This document shows, piece by piece, positions 8,619 to 17,808 of a stretch of DNA of 64,000 nucleotides. The position numbers and the translations under genes were made by a program. How positions within the stretch are numbered: position 1 is the first letter of the stretch; each line of letters opens with the position of its first letter. The notes beneath the pieces are model-generated. The model worked only from the letters and a program-made list of their open reading frames with translations, was not told the DNA's origin and did no database searches. Location: contig NZ_CP013481.2 of NCBI RefSeq assembly GCF_001465595.2, forward strand, positions 1,550,001 to 1,614,000, written 5' to 3'. Source of the stretch: Pandoraea apista (lineage in GTDB: Bacteria > Pseudomonadota > Gammaproteobacteria > Burkholderiales > Burkholderiaceae).

Positions 8619-9581
8619 ATGCCAGACACTGCACCGACCGCTTCGGTGTTCGCCCCCCAACCGACCATGCCAATGCTCCGTCTGCCAGCCGCCGAACGTA
8701 AAGGGTTCGCGGCCGGATTTCGCATCATTTCGCCGCTTTTGCCTGCCATCTTCTCGTGGGGACTCGTTACCGGCGTCGCCATGAGCAAATCGATACTGAC
8801 CGTGCCGCAGGCCATCGGCATGAGCCTGATGCTGTATGCGGGGTCGGCGCAGTTGGCCTCGCTGCCGCTATTCGCCGCCGGCATGCCGTTGTGGACGATT
8901 CTGCTCACGGTAGGCATCGTGAATCTGCGCTTCGTGATCTTCAGTGCCGCGCTCCAGCCACATTTCTCCTATCTGTCCTTGCCCCGGCGCATTGTGCTTG
9001 GCTATGTGAACGGCGATCTCGGCTTCGTGATGTTCATGAATCAGAACTTTGCGAGCGGTTACGTGCCCGGCAAAGAGGGCACGTATTACGGCATTACGAT
9101 CAGCAATTGGGCGGTATGGCACGTATCGTCGATCCTCGGCATCATGCTCGGCGCGCTCGTGCCCGATAGTTGGGGGTTGGGGTTCGCCGGCACGCTCGCC
9201 CTCATTCCCATGATGGTTCACACGATTACCAGCCGCTCGACGATGCTGGCCGTGGCGCTCGCCTCGGTTATCGGTCTGCTTGCGTTCGATCTGCCTTACC
9301 GCCTCAACCTCGTGCTCGGTGTGCTCGGGGCATTGGCCGCTGGCATGGTCTGCGATGATCTGGCTGCACGGCGCGCGAAACGTCTTGCGCTGGCGAGTCC
9401 GGCGCCGGCCGCGAATGACGAGATTGCGCGTGCGGTGGCGGATGACGGTGCGCAGGGAGGCGGACACGAAACCGGACACAATGGCAGACACGACGGCGGA
9501 CAGGGCGGTGCGCAAGAAAGCGCGCAAGCGGGCGTGCAGGGGAGTGCACAGACCCGCGCCACCGGGGAGCGTCGCTCATGA
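8619..9581 (+). CDS. azlC: AzlC-family branched-chain amino-acid exporter, large subunit
   Basis: A 320-residue inner-membrane protein. The AzlC core shows 'FRIISPLLPAIFSWGLVTGV', 'LMLYAGSAQLASLPLFAAG', 'NLRFVIFSAALQPHF' and 'ISNWAVWHVSSILG', with five to seven helices. With AzlD it forms a two-component exporter of branched-chain and related amino acids. Unusual is a C-terminal tail of about 65 residues rich in Gly, Gln, His and Ala ('HETGHNGRHDGGQGG', 'QESAQAGVQGSAQ') that looks repetitive and disordered; AzlC proteins normally end earlier. The ATG at 8619 is kept; 8667 is possible. Its stop overlaps azlD by four bases (ATGA), implying translational coupling. Confidence 0.92.
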   Translation: MPDTAPTASVFAPQPTMPMLRLPAAERKGFAAGFRIISPLLPAIFSWGLVTGVAMSKSILTVPQAIGMSLMLYAGSAQLASLPLFAAGMPLWTILLTVGIVNLRFVIFSAALQPHFSYLSLPRRIVLGYVNGDLGFVMFMNQNFASGYVPGKEGTYYGITISNWAVWHVSSILGIMLGALVPDSWGLGFAGTLALIPMMVHTITSRSTMLAVALASVIGLLAFDLPYRLNLVLGVLGALAAGMVCDDLAARRAKRLALASPAPAANDEIARAVADDGAQGGGHETGHNGRHDGGQGGAQESAQAGVQGSAQTRATGERRS

Positions 9582-9901
9582 GTGCCTTCGAAATCTGGTT
9601 CGCCTTCGTGGCGATGACGGCGATCACCATCGTCACGCGGACCTTCTTCCTGCTCGCGGGCGATCGGGTGACGCTGCCGCAGCGCTTGCAACGTGCGCTG
9701 CGTTACGCTCCGGCAGCGGCGCTCGCCGTAATCGTGGTGCCGGAGGTGCTGTTGCTCGATCACCAGTTCGCGCTGCATCTGGGCAACCATAAGCTGGCGG
9801 CCGCCGTGGCGGCCACGGGCTGGTTCGTCTGGCGTCGCAACATGATCGAGATGATCGTCGTCGGCATGGCCGTCTACACGCTGGGACGCTTGTTCCTGTA
9901 G
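9578..9901 (+). CDS. azlD: AzlD-family branched-chain amino-acid exporter, small subunit
   Basis: A 107-residue protein with four hydrophobic helices: 'FVAMTAITIVTRTFFLLAG' (first), 'RALRYAPAAALAVIVVPEV' (second), 'LAAAVAATGWFVWRRNMIEM' and 'VVGMAVYTLGRL'. The pattern 'RFVPPAVLAAIVVPELL' of the AzlD family is recognisable in the second. It starts within the stop codon of azlC and partners it in amino-acid export at the inner membrane. Length is typical. No separate promoter is needed. Confidence 0.92.
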   Translation: MSAFEIWFAFVAMTAITIVTRTFFLLAGDRVTLPQRLQRALRYAPAAALAVIVVPEVLLLDHQFALHLGNHKLAAAVAATGWFVWRRNMIEMIVVGMAVYTLGRLFL

Positions 9902-9987
9902 GCAGAACCCCCAAGCCCCAAAATGGGCAACCGGCCGGTCGGATCAGTTAAAATGCATGTTTTTCCCACTATTTATTCCGGATTCTC

Positions 9988-11193
9988 ATGGCTTCCGTCG
10001 TACGTCTTTCCGATTTGATCGCTCAAGGCCGCCTGGCTGGCAAACGTGTTTTCATCCGCGCCGATTTGAACGTGCCGCAAGACGATGAGGGCCGTATCAC
10101 GGAAGACACGCGTATCCGCGCCTCGGTGCCGGCGATTCAGATGTCGCTCGACGCCGGCGCAGCCGTGATGGTCACGTCGCACCTCGGCCGCCCGACCGAA
10201 GGCGAGTTCAAGCCGGCCGACTCGCTCGCCCCCGTTGCGCAGCGTTTGTCGGAACTGCTCGGCCGTGAGGTGAAGCTGATCGCCGACTGGGTCGACGGCG
10301 GCTTCGATGTGGCGCCGGGCACGGTCGTGCTGCTGGAGAACTGCCGCGTCAACAAGGGCGAGAAGAAGGATAACGACGAACTGGCGCAGAAGATGGCCAA
10401 GCTGTGCGACGTCTACGTGAACGACGCATTCGGCACGGCCCACCGCGCCGAAGCCACGACCCACGGTATCGCCAAGTACGCGCCGGTCGCGTGCGCGGGC
10501 CCGTTGCTTGCCGCCGAGCTCGAAGCGCTCGGCAAGGCGCTGAATGCGCCGGCCCGTCCGCTCGTGGCTATCGTGGCAGGCTCGAAGGTCTCGACCAAAC
10601 TCACCATTCTGAAAACGCTCGCCGACAAGGTCGATCAACTGATCGTAGGCGGCGGCATTGCCAACACGTTCATGCTCGCCGCCGGCCTGCCGATCGGCAA
10701 ATCGCTTGCCGAAGCCGATCTGGTGGGCGAAGCAAAGGCGATCATCGACGCCATGGCTGCGCGCGGTGCGTCGGTGCCGATTCCGACGGACGTTGTGTGC
10801 GCCAAGGAGTTCAGCGCCACGGCTGAGGCTACGGTGAAGGCGGCTGCCGATGTGGCCGCCGACGACATGATCCTCGACATCGGCCCGCAAACGGCCGCAA
10901 AGCTCGCCGAGCAACTGGCGGGCGCGGGCACCATCGTGTGGAACGGTCCGGTGGGTGTGTTCGAATTCGACCAGTTCGGCCACGGTACCGAGACGCTGGC
11001 GCGTGCCATTGCCGCTGCCAAGGGATTCTCGATCGCCGGGGGCGGCGACACGCTCGCGGCCATTGCCAAGTACGGTATTGCCGATCAGGTCAGCTATATC
11101 TCGACCGGTGGCGGCGCTTTCCTCGAATTCCTCGAAGGCAAGACGCTGCCGGCCGTCGACGTGCTGCAACAACGCGCGGCACAAGCCAACTGA
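9988..11193 (+). CDS. pgk: Phosphoglycerate kinase
   Basis: A 401-residue glycolytic enzyme that transfers the acyl phosphate of 1,3-bisphosphoglycerate to ADP. Family motifs are all present: '[17 protein letters not shown]', '[15 protein letters not shown]', '[16 protein letters not shown]', '[15 protein letters not shown]', '[20 protein letters not shown]', the nucleotide-binding '[14 protein letters not shown]', '[15 protein letters not shown]' and '[12 protein letters not shown]' with '[16 protein letters not shown]'. Length is as expected. It opens the conserved block pgk-pyk-fba followed by purine genes. The ATG at 9988 has a weak ribosome site. Cytosolic; assignment secure. Confidence 0.98.
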   Translation: MASVVRLSDLIAQGRLAGKRVFIRADLNVPQDDEGRITEDTRIRASVPAIQMSLDAGAAVMVTSHLGRPTEGEFKPADSLAPVAQRLSELLGREVKLIADWVDGGFDVAPGTVVLLENCRVNKGEKKDNDELAQKMAKLCDVYVNDAFGTAHRAEATTHGIAKYAPVACAGPLLAAELEALGKALNAPARPLVAIVAGSKVSTKLTILKTLADKVDQLIVGGGIANTFMLAAGLPIGKSLAEADLVGEAKAIIDAMAARGASVPIPTDVVCAKEFSATAEATVKAAADVAADDMILDIGPQTAAKLAEQLAGAGTIVWNGPVGVFEFDQFGHGTETLARAIAAAKGFSIAGGGDTLAAIAKYGIADQVSYISTGGGAFLEFLEGKTLPAVDVLQQRAAQAN

Positions 11194-11426
11194 TCGCCTG
11201 AAGGCAGGTGGAGCGGGGCTCGCAGGCCGGTTCGACGGTCCGGAAAAGCTTGGCAAAAGGCGGTTTTGATCGCCTTATTGCGAACGTCAGAGATCGAATC
11301 AAACGATTTCGTACGGACAATACGAACTTTTTGGTTAACCTGCGGCGGCCTAAATGCGCTACAAACCTCTAAGCGCCAGCAATGTCGAACGCGCTGTTAC
11401 CAAAAGAGGATGAAGAGATGGATGTA

Positions 11427-12860
11427 ATGAACCGCTCCACCAAGATCGTCGCCACCATCGGTCCGGCATCGAGCACGCCGGAAGTGCTCTCGCGCATGAT
11501 TGCCGCAGGCGTCGACGTTGTTCGGCTGAACTTCTCGCACGGCAAGGCGCAGGACCACATTGAGCGCGCCGAGATGGTGCGCGCGGCCGCCAAGGCGGCG
11601 GGCCGCGAAGTGGCCATCATGGCCGACCTTCAGGGCCCGAAGATTCGCGTCGGCAAGTTCGAGAACGGCAAGACCACGCTCGAGGCGGGCGCCAAGTTCA
11701 TTCTGGATGCCGACTGCGAGCTGGGTAACGACGAGCGCGTCGGCCTGGACTACAAGGAACTGCCGCGCGACGTGCGTCCGGGCGACGTACTGCTGCTCAA
11801 CGACGGCCTGATCGTGCTGATCGTGGATCGCGTGTTGGGCAGCGAGATCCACACGACCGTGAAGGTCGGCGGCGATCTGTCGAACAACAAGGGGATCAAT
11901 CGCCAGGGTGGCGGGCTGACGGCGCCGGCGCTCACGGCCAAGGATATGGAAGACATCAAGACGGCGATGGCGCTGGGCGCCGACTACGTCGCGGTCTCCT
12001 TCCCGAAGAACGCCACCGATATGGAAATGGCGCGCCGTCTGGCCAACGTGGCCGGCGAGCCGTATGGCATCAAACCGCGCATGATCGCCAAGATCGAGCG
12101 CGCCGAAGCCATTCCGGCGCTCGAAGAGATTCTGGCGGCGTCGGACTGCATCATGGTCGCGCGTGGCGATCTGGCCATCGAAGTGGGTAACGCGGCAGTG
12201 CCGGGTCTGCAAAAGCGCATGATCAAGCTCGCGCGTGAGATGAACAAGCTCACGATTACGGCCACGCAGATGATGGAGTCGATGATCCACAACCCGGTGC
12301 CGACCCGCGCCGAGGTATCGGACGTCGCCAACGCGGTGCTCGACGGCACTGACGCGGTCATGCTGTCGGCCGAGAGTGCGGCGGGCAAGTATCCGGTCGA
12401 GACGATCGAGACGATGGCGGCGATTTGCGTCGAAGCCGAACGCTCGGAAACGGTGGAACTCGATCGCGACTGGCTCAACCAAACTTTTACGCGCATTGAC
12501 CAGACGATTGCGGCCGGCGCCCTGTTTACCGCGTATCATCTTGGCGCGAAAGCGATCGTGGCCCTGACGGAATCGGGCTCGACCGCTCTGTGGGTGTCTC
12601 GCCACAGAATTCATGTGCCGATTTTTGCGCTGACGTCGCAACTCGGCAGCCATCGCAAGATGGCGCTGTACCGCAACGTCTATGCGATGCGTGCCGACGC
12701 CACGCTCGACCGCGATCAGGCGCTCAAGCAAGCGGAACAACTGCTGCTTGCGCGCGGGGTGGTCAAGCGCGGCGACACGATCGTATTGACGGTAGGCGAG
12801 CCGATGGGGCAACCCGGCGGCACCAATACGTTGAAGATTGTCCAGGTGGGCCAGGCATGA
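11427..12860 (+). CDS. pyk: Pyruvate kinase
   Basis: A 477-residue enzyme converting phosphoenolpyruvate and ADP to pyruvate and ATP. It begins '[20 protein letters not shown]', the standard family N-terminus, after a GAAGAG purine tract. The frame extends to 11382, with ATG also at 11418, but the length and N-terminal motif favour 11427. Further signatures are '[13 protein letters not shown]', '[12 protein letters not shown]', the active site '[17 protein letters not shown]' and '[13 protein letters not shown]', then '[20 protein letters not shown]' and '[17 protein letters not shown]'. The C-terminal allosteric domain carries '[17 protein letters not shown]'. It lies 233 bases downstream of pgk. 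Confidence 0.97.
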   Translation: MNRSTKIVATIGPASSTPEVLSRMIAAGVDVVRLNFSHGKAQDHIERAEMVRAAAKAAGREVAIMADLQGPKIRVGKFENGKTTLEAGAKFILDADCELGNDERVGLDYKELPRDVRPGDVLLLNDGLIVLIVDRVLGSEIHTTVKVGGDLSNNKGINRQGGGLTAPALTAKDMEDIKTAMALGADYVAVSFPKNATDMEMARRLANVAGEPYGIKPRMIAKIERAEAIPALEEILAASDCIMVARGDLAIEVGNAAVPGLQKRMIKLAREMNKLTITATQMMESMIHNPVPTRAEVSDVANAVLDGTDAVMLSAESAAGKYPVETIETMAAICVEAERSETVELDRDWLNQTFTRIDQTIAAGALFTAYHLGAKAIVALTESGSTALWVSRHRIHVPIFALTSQLGSHRKMALYRNVYAMRADATLDRDQALKQAEQLLLARGVVKRGDTIVLTVGEPMGQPGGTNTLKIVQVGQA

Positions 12861-12994
12861 CGAAATGGGCCGCGCGAGTGCGGCGGGGCGTGGGAGTTGA
12901 AATATACGCCGCGCTGCCCGCGAGCCGTCGTCATGAGGGGCGCCTCTGGATCGAGGAAAGATTTGCTTAGTTTTGTGATTCCAAGGAGAACATC

Positions 12995-14059
12995 ATGCCC
13001 CTAGTCTCTATGCGACAGCTGCTCGACCATGCCGCCGAAAACGGCTACGGTCTGCCGGCCTTCAACGTCAACAATCTGGAGCAGGTTTCCGCCATCATGG
13101 CCGCCGCCGACGAAGTCGGCGCGCCGGTCATCATGCAAGCCTCGGCCGGTGCCCGTAAGTACGCTGGCGAAGCGTTCCTGCGTCACCTGATCTCGGCGGC
13201 CGTGGAAGCCTACCCGCACATTCCGGTGGTGATGCACCAGGATCACGGCCAATCGCCGGCGGTGTGTATGGCCGCGATCAAGAGCGGTTTCTCGAGCGTG
13301 ATGATGGACGGCTCGCTCGAAGCCGATGGCAAGTCGGTCGCCAGCTACGAGTACAACGTCGAAGTGTCGAAGAAAGTGGTCGAGTTCTCGCACTACATCG
13401 GCGTGACGGTGGAAGCCGAGCTGGGTGTGCTGGGTTCGCTCGAAACGATGAAGGGCGACAAGGAAGACGGCCACGGTGCCGACGGCACGATGACCCGCGA
13501 GCAGTTGCTGACCGATCCGGATCAGGCGGCCGACTTCGTGCAACAGACGCAGTGCGACGCGCTGGCCATCGCCATCGGTACCTCGCATGGCGCTTACAAG
13601 TTCAGCCGCAAGCCGACGGGCGATATTCTCGCCATCGACCGCATCAAGGAAATCCACCGCCGCATTCCGAACACCCACCTGGTGATGCACGGTTCGTCGT
13701 CGGTGCCGCAAGAGCTGCTCGCCGAGATCCGCGAATTCGGTGGCGACATGAAGGAAACGTATGGCGTGCCGGTCGAAGAAATCGTCGAAGGCATCAAGCA
13801 CGGCGTGCGCAAGATCAACATCGATACCGATATCCGTCTGGCCATGACCGGCGCGATCCGTCGCTATTTGTTCGAAAACCCGAGCAAGTTCGACCCGCGC
13901 GATTACCTCAAGCCGGCCCGCGAAGCCGCCAAGCAGGTTTGCAAGGCGCGCTATCTGTCGTTCGGTTGCGAAGGTCAGGCCGGCAAGATCAAGACGGTTT
14001 CGCTCGAGAAGATGGCAGAGAAGTACAAGAGCGGCGATCTCGCTCAGATCGTGAAGTAA
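12995..14059 (+). CDS. fba: Class II fructose-1,6-bisphosphate aldolase
   Basis: A 354-residue class IIB aldolase of the Calvin-cycle subtype (CbbA/Fba). It cleaves or forms fructose bisphosphate and needs zinc. Zinc-ligand regions are visible: '[14 protein letters not shown]', '[12 protein letters not shown]', '[10 protein letters not shown]' and '[10 protein letters not shown]'. The '[10 protein letters not shown]' loop and the phosphate-binding '[18 protein letters not shown]' are typical. A good ribosome site (CAAGGAG) precedes the ATG by seven bases. It is the third gene of the pgk-pyk-fba series. An intrinsic terminator for it lies inside the convergent downstream gene at 14166-14217. 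Confidence 0.97.
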   Translation: MPLVSMRQLLDHAAENGYGLPAFNVNNLEQVSAIMAAADEVGAPVIMQASAGARKYAGEAFLRHLISAAVEAYPHIPVVMHQDHGQSPAVCMAAIKSGFSSVMMDGSLEADGKSVASYEYNVEVSKKVVEFSHYIGVTVEAELGVLGSLETMKGDKEDGHGADGTMTREQLLTDPDQAADFVQQTQCDALAIAIGTSHGAYKFSRKPTGDILAIDRIKEIHRRIPNTHLVMHGSSSVPQELLAEIREFGGDMKETYGVPVEEIVEGIKHGVRKINIDTDIRLAMTGAIRRYLFENPSKFDPRDYLKPAREAAKQVCKARYLSFGCEGQAGKIKTVSLEKMAEKYKSGDLAQIVK

Positions 14060-14156
14060 ACAGGCGCATCATTGCCATGCCGGGTTTGCCCCCGCATGGC
14101 TGGCTGCCCGGTCCGGGTCGCGTGGCGTGACGGACAATCCGTCGAACGCCTCGCGC

Positions 14157-14885
14157 TCAGGTCGCAGGCCCGGCTTTCGCCAGCACTCGCTGGAACAGAA
14201 GCCGGGCCTTTTCTTTTGGCATCTGTAACTGGAACTTCCCGCCCAGTTCCGAGCGGATCGTGGCGGTGAGCATTTCCACCCCATCGACAATGAGGGTCAT
14301 CGGCTCGTTCATGTGCTGGCGCGAGAAGTCGCGCATGCGGGTGGTCGCGCCTTCGCGCAGGCTCAACGTGATGACGACCTCGGCATCTACCGGGGTGTCG
14401 CCTTTCTGTGCGGGAAACTGCAAGCCCAACTGCTCGATATCGCGCGCGGCGAACAAGGCGAAACGTGGAATTTCGTCGTCGTCTTCCGGGGTGGCGATGG
14501 CAATGAGGCGCGGCAGCACAGGCCGGTCGACACTATCGGGGGTATCGGTGGCCGCCGATGGGGGGCTCCCGGGCGGGGTGTGCGCAGTGCTGGGCCGATG
14601 AGCCGGCGCGTGGGCAGACGCTGCCGGTGGCGTGGCGCCGGGGCTTGCCGACTGCGCAAACGCGGGCAGGCTGGCAAACGCCAGAACTGCGGCTAGCGTC
14701 AGGCGGATGCGCCAATGGGTTTTCGGGCGAGCGCCAAAGGCGAATTCCGGGCGGCCTTCCCGTTGAAAGTGCAAGTGGCGGTCAGGGCGGCGTACGGCAG
14801 GATTGCCGGCGTACGGCTGCCGGACAGTTTTCGGATTCGAGGCGTTCGTCACGGCAGTCCCCTCGGTTCGGGTGAGCATTTCCAT
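14157..14885 (-). CDS. Exported protein with SecD-P1-like (SecDF head) domain
   Basis: About 242 residues. A signal-like segment 'RIRLTLAAVLAFASLPAFAQ' lies some 50 residues in, then a Pro/Ala/Ser-rich linker of about 45 residues and a folded C-terminal domain. That domain ends 'MTLIVDGVEMLTATIRSELG' and 'GKFQLQMPKEKARLLFQRVL', which follows the pattern of the SecDF P1-head subdomain (a 'vDg...s.p.I...i.gg...i' strand set followed by a helix). Such stand-alone domains are annotated in beta-proteobacteria without known function. The start is uncertain: the frame runs to 15059, and ATGs exist at 14897, 14885 and 14879. It separates fba from the purine genes, unlike related genomes as I recall them. 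Its 3' end contains the terminator of fba. Confidence 0.65.
   Translation of the reverse strand: MEMLTRTEGTAVTNASNPKTVRQPYAGNPAVRRPDRHLHFQREGRPEFAFGARPKTHWRIRLTLAAVLAFASLPAFAQSASPGATPPAASAHAPAHRPSTAHTPPGSPPSAATDTPDSVDRPVLPRLIAIATPEDDDEIPRFALFAARDIEQLGLQFPAQKGDTPVDAEVVITLSLREGATTRMRDFSRQHMNEPMTLIVDGVEMLTATIRSELGGKFQLQMPKEKARLLFQRVLAKAGPAT
14166..14217 (+). terminator. Intrinsic terminator for fba, inside the convergent gene
   Basis: Outer arms AGGCCCGGCTT (14166-14176) and AAGCCGGGCCT (14199-14209) pair perfectly, with a nested CCAGC/GCTGG hairpin in the loop, followed by TTTTCTTTT. It faces fba transcription, about 107 bases past its stop, and overlaps the last codons of the minus-strand gene. 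Confidence 0.8.
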
Positions 14886-15071
14886 TCTAGGCAACATCCG
14901 GGCAAGTCGAAGGGCAGAGAAATCCCGGCCCTCGCCGACGTGGGACGGTGCCGGCACCGGATCAAACCGACAGTCATCCACCGAATTCCGAAGCCCGCTG
15001 GCAGTGGGCGTGACAGTCTCCTGAGCCCCCTGAATATTAGCTCTCGCCCTCAAGGCCATCCGGAGATTGCC

Positions 15072-16709
15072 ATGCCCACGTCGCTGCCCAAGATTGTTAG
15101 CTGTTGCCTCGGTATTACCAAACCAAACGACAATTCGCCCCCGTCATCGGAGAGCGCTTCTCTGGCGGGGGACATCGTTTCGGTGTCTCACCGTGCACAA
15201 ACGGCCAGCGGCGTAACCCGTGACGGGCTGCCGCCGGCGACGGCGGCCGCTGGCGAGTCTGCGCCCGGCGCGTCCGAGATCGCGCTGACGACCATGGCCG
15301 CCGATTGGCGCGGCAGTGAGCTTAGCGCCGCTGGCATCCGTGGTACCACCGGTACTGCCGGTAACAGGGGGGCTGCGGGCAACGCGTCTGTAAAGGCGCA
15401 TGCGGAGATGCCGATTCGGCGTCCGGAGCATGGCATTGCACCGCAAGCGTTGCCGCCAACGATGCAACCGGCCACGAAAGCGTGGGTCGATATGTACGGC
15501 GTCAACACGTCCAAATTGATGGATCTGAATAACGAATTCACGCGCTATGGCCTGATCGAGCTGGGTGGGCACCGATTCATGGTTGGGCCGACGGCGGGCC
15601 CGGCGGAGGCACGAGTGCTCACCCGCATTCTCAAGGCACGACCGCAAATCGGTGCGATCTTCTGCGTCGAGCCCGGCGCAATGTGCGAGCCTGCCGACCC
15701 GAGGGGCGAACCGCGTAAGACGGGATACGCCGAGCGGCCTATTCACGAGTATTTTTCCAGTGTCGTTCTCCGGCACCCACAAGACACCGACGCTTCTGCG
15801 AAGCACGCGCCTCAAGCGAGCGTCGGCTTCGGTAGCGGACTGTCTCATGTGCAGTACATGGAGTTTGCCGGTATGGAACGATTCGATGCCGAGATTCCTC
15901 GCGAGGTGCTGTGGCATGCCGGGCGAGGCGTGGCGACGTTCATGCGCGAGAACCCAGGCAAGATTGCGCTCGTTTGTTCGGAGCGCGGCATTGCCCGGCC
16001 GTGCGCCGTGATTGCCAGCGCAGCGCTGCAACTGAAAAACGGCGACGCGCAGTTGCGCAAGGCGCTGACCATGCAGGTTGTCGAGCAACGTTCCAGATTC
16101 AGCGATCACCATATCAATCTGGCGACGCGCAGCCTCGATCAGATCGCCGAGTTCGCCAGACTGCTCCAGGTACTTCGCAGCCCCGGCCGGGGGGATCTCG
16201 ACGAGGAACGAAAAGTCCATTTGCTCAAGGCGCGTCTGCCGGAAGCGACGGTTGGCCAATATGCGGATGTCGACTGGGCCAGCGACGAGGCGCGCCGCAC
16301 GCTGGCAACGCTCCTCGAAGACAACTTCGCTCAAGTGTCGCCGGTACTCGCCTCGGGAGGCTTGCCCCCCGATACTGCGCTGCTCTGGTTGTGCGACGAA
16401 TTCCATGTGCAGCGCGGGATCAGGTTTCTGACCGCCGACTACCTCTACGGTCACATCGACCGGATCTCTCAGGAGAGTATCGACCCGGGCCATCGGAATG
16501 CGGTTCGCCTGGTGACGGTCGACGACGAAGGACTGACTTGCGACAACAAGTACTATGACGCGGCCGCAGTGGCCGACTGGTATCGCCAATGCCGCCTTCG
16601 CTCCAACGTGATGTCGAATCCGTTGTCGCGGGCGCCGGTGGTGGCGCTGCTCGTGCGCGCGGGCGACACGGCGCGGCTCGAGCCGCTATTCCGGCCCGGC
16701 GCGGCCTGA
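15072..16709 (+). CDS. Unknown protein with tyrosine/dual-specificity phosphatase-like domain
   Basis: A 545-residue protein. The ATG at 15072 follows GGAG by six bases; the frame is open further upstream but only opposite the preceding gene. Residues 1-120 are low-complexity (Ala, Ser, Thr, Gly, Pro). Residues ~150-330 resemble a PTP/DSP domain: 'HVQYMEFAGMERFDAEIP' recalls the strand plus WPD loop (Asp 272), and 'GKIALVCSERGIARPCAV' recalls the phosphate loop (302-309), 30 residues later. The canonical HCxxGxxR is not intact: aligned on GIxR, the catalytic Cys position is Ser 303 and Cys 302 sits where His is expected. The rest is probably helical. There is no signal peptide; it could be a secreted effector or a pseudophosphatase. 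Homology is inferred by eye. Confidence 0.6.
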   Translation: MPTSLPKIVSCCLGITKPNDNSPPSSESASLAGDIVSVSHRAQTASGVTRDGLPPATAAAGESAPGASEIALTTMAADWRGSELSAAGIRGTTGTAGNRGAAGNASVKAHAEMPIRRPEHGIAPQALPPTMQPATKAWVDMYGVNTSKLMDLNNEFTRYGLIELGGHRFMVGPTAGPAEARVLTRILKARPQIGAIFCVEPGAMCEPADPRGEPRKTGYAERPIHEYFSSVVLRHPQDTDASAKHAPQASVGFGSGLSHVQYMEFAGMERFDAEIPREVLWHAGRGVATFMRENPGKIALVCSERGIARPCAVIASAALQLKNGDAQLRKALTMQVVEQRSRFSDHHINLATRSLDQIAEFARLLQVLRSPGRGDLDEERKVHLLKARLPEATVGQYADVDWASDEARRTLATLLEDNFAQVSPVLASGGLPPDTALLWLCDEFHVQRGIRFLTADYLYGHIDRISQESIDPGHRNAVRLVTVDDEGLTCDNKYYDAAAVADWYRQCRLRSNVMSNPLSRAPVVALLVRAGDTARLEPLFRPGAA

Positions 16710-16718
16710 GTCTGGTGC

Positions 16719-16736
16719 CCCCGCCGCGAGGCGGGG
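16719..16736. terminator. Short GC hairpin after the phosphatase-like gene
   Basis: Arms CCCCGCC and GGCGGGG with a GCGA tetraloop, ten bases after the stop codon. No T-run follows, so it may be a weak or Rho-assisted terminator. Confidence 0.35.
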
Positions 16737-16847
16737 CGGCGTTTGACGCTCCCCCCCTACACTTGAGAGCGGCGCGAGGGTACCGGCATCCCCGCCCGAT
16801 GTCCCCTTGGGGGTCGACATCTTCGTGAATCGCCCCCCGACACGCGT

Positions 16848-16853
16848 ATAATT
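16848..16853 (+). promoter_or_regulatory. Candidate -10 for the purCEK operon
   Basis: A perfect TATAAT about 33 bases before the GTG start of purC, in an otherwise GC-rich gap. The -35 is poor. Confidence 0.45.
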
Positions 16854-16886
16854 ACGCCTTTGCCCTTCCTGATATTGGGTCCCGCC

Positions 16887-17792
16887 GTGACTACCCCCGC
16901 TCCGAACGCCCTGTACGAATCTTCCCTCAAGAGCCTGCCGCTGCTCTCGCGCGGCAAAGTGCGCGATAACTACGCCGTCGGCGACGACAAGCTGCTGATC
17001 GTAACGACGGACCGCCTCTCGGCGTTCGACGTGATCATGGGCGAGCCGATTCCGGGCAAGGGCCGTGTGCTCAACCAGATGGCCAACTTCTGGTTCGACA
17101 AGCTGGCGCATGTGGTGCCGAATCACCTGACGGGCGTGGCGCCCGAGACCGTCGTGTCTGCCGACGAAGCCGGTCAGGTCGCCGGCCGTGCGGTCGTCGT
17201 CAAACGTCTCAAGCCGATCCTCGTGGAAGCTGTGGTGCGTGGTTATCTGGCCGGCAGCGGCTGGAAGGACTATCAGGCAACCGGCGCCGTGTGCGGCGTG
17301 AAGCTGCCCGCCGGCCTGCAGAACGCGCAGCAACTGCCCGAGCCGATCTTCACCCCGGCGGCCAAGGCCGAGCTGGGCGAGCATGACGAGAACATCAGCT
17401 TCGACGACATGGTGAGCCGCATCGGCCGCGAACTCGCCGAGCAGATCCGCGAAATCTCGATCCGTCTGTACAAGGAAGCGGCGGCCTATGCGGCCACGCG
17501 CGGCATCATCATCGCCGACACGAAATTCGAGTTCGGTCTGGACGACAATGGCAAGCTGCACCTGATGGACGAAGCGCTGACGGCCGATTCGTCGCGCTTC
17601 TGGCCGGCCGACTCGTATGCCGTGGGCAGCAACCCGCCCTCGTTCGACAAGCAGTTCGTGCGCGACTGGCTGGAAACGCAGCCGTGGGGCAAGACACCGC
17701 CCGCACCGAAACTGCCGGACGACGTCGTTGAGAAGACGGCGGCCAAGTACCGCGAGGCGCTCGAGCGCCTGACCGGCCAGCAACTGGCCTGA
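16887..17792 (+). CDS. purC: Phosphoribosylaminoimidazole-succinocarboxamide synthase
   Basis: A 301-residue SAICAR synthetase that joins aspartate to CAIR in purine synthesis. It carries '[20 protein letters not shown]', '[20 protein letters not shown]', '[20 protein letters not shown]' and '[13 protein letters not shown]', all expected. The GTG at 16887 is preferred over a TTG at 16860, because the family N-terminus ([19 protein letters not shown]) then begins about eight residues in. It is followed after 16 bases by purE, then purK and tsaC, all on the same strand and closely spaced, so one operon is likely. Cytosolic. Confidence 0.96.
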   Translation: MTTPAPNALYESSLKSLPLLSRGKVRDNYAVGDDKLLIVTTDRLSAFDVIMGEPIPGKGRVLNQMANFWFDKLAHVVPNHLTGVAPETVVSADEAGQVAGRAVVVKRLKPILVEAVVRGYLAGSGWKDYQATGAVCGVKLPAGLQNAQQLPEPIFTPAAKAELGEHDENISFDDMVSRIGRELAEQIREISIRLYKEAAAYAATRGIIIADTKFEFGLDDNGKLHLMDEALTADSSRFWPADSYAVGSNPPSFDKQFVRDWLETQPWGKTPPAPKLPDDVVEKTAAKYREALERLTGQQLA

Positions 17793-17808
17793 GCAGGACA
17801 TCGACGAC

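Noticed and set aside
14715..15071. N-terminal extension of the phosphatase-like protein
   Set aside because: Overlaps the antisense SecD-P1-like gene; the ATG at 15072 has a good ribosome site.
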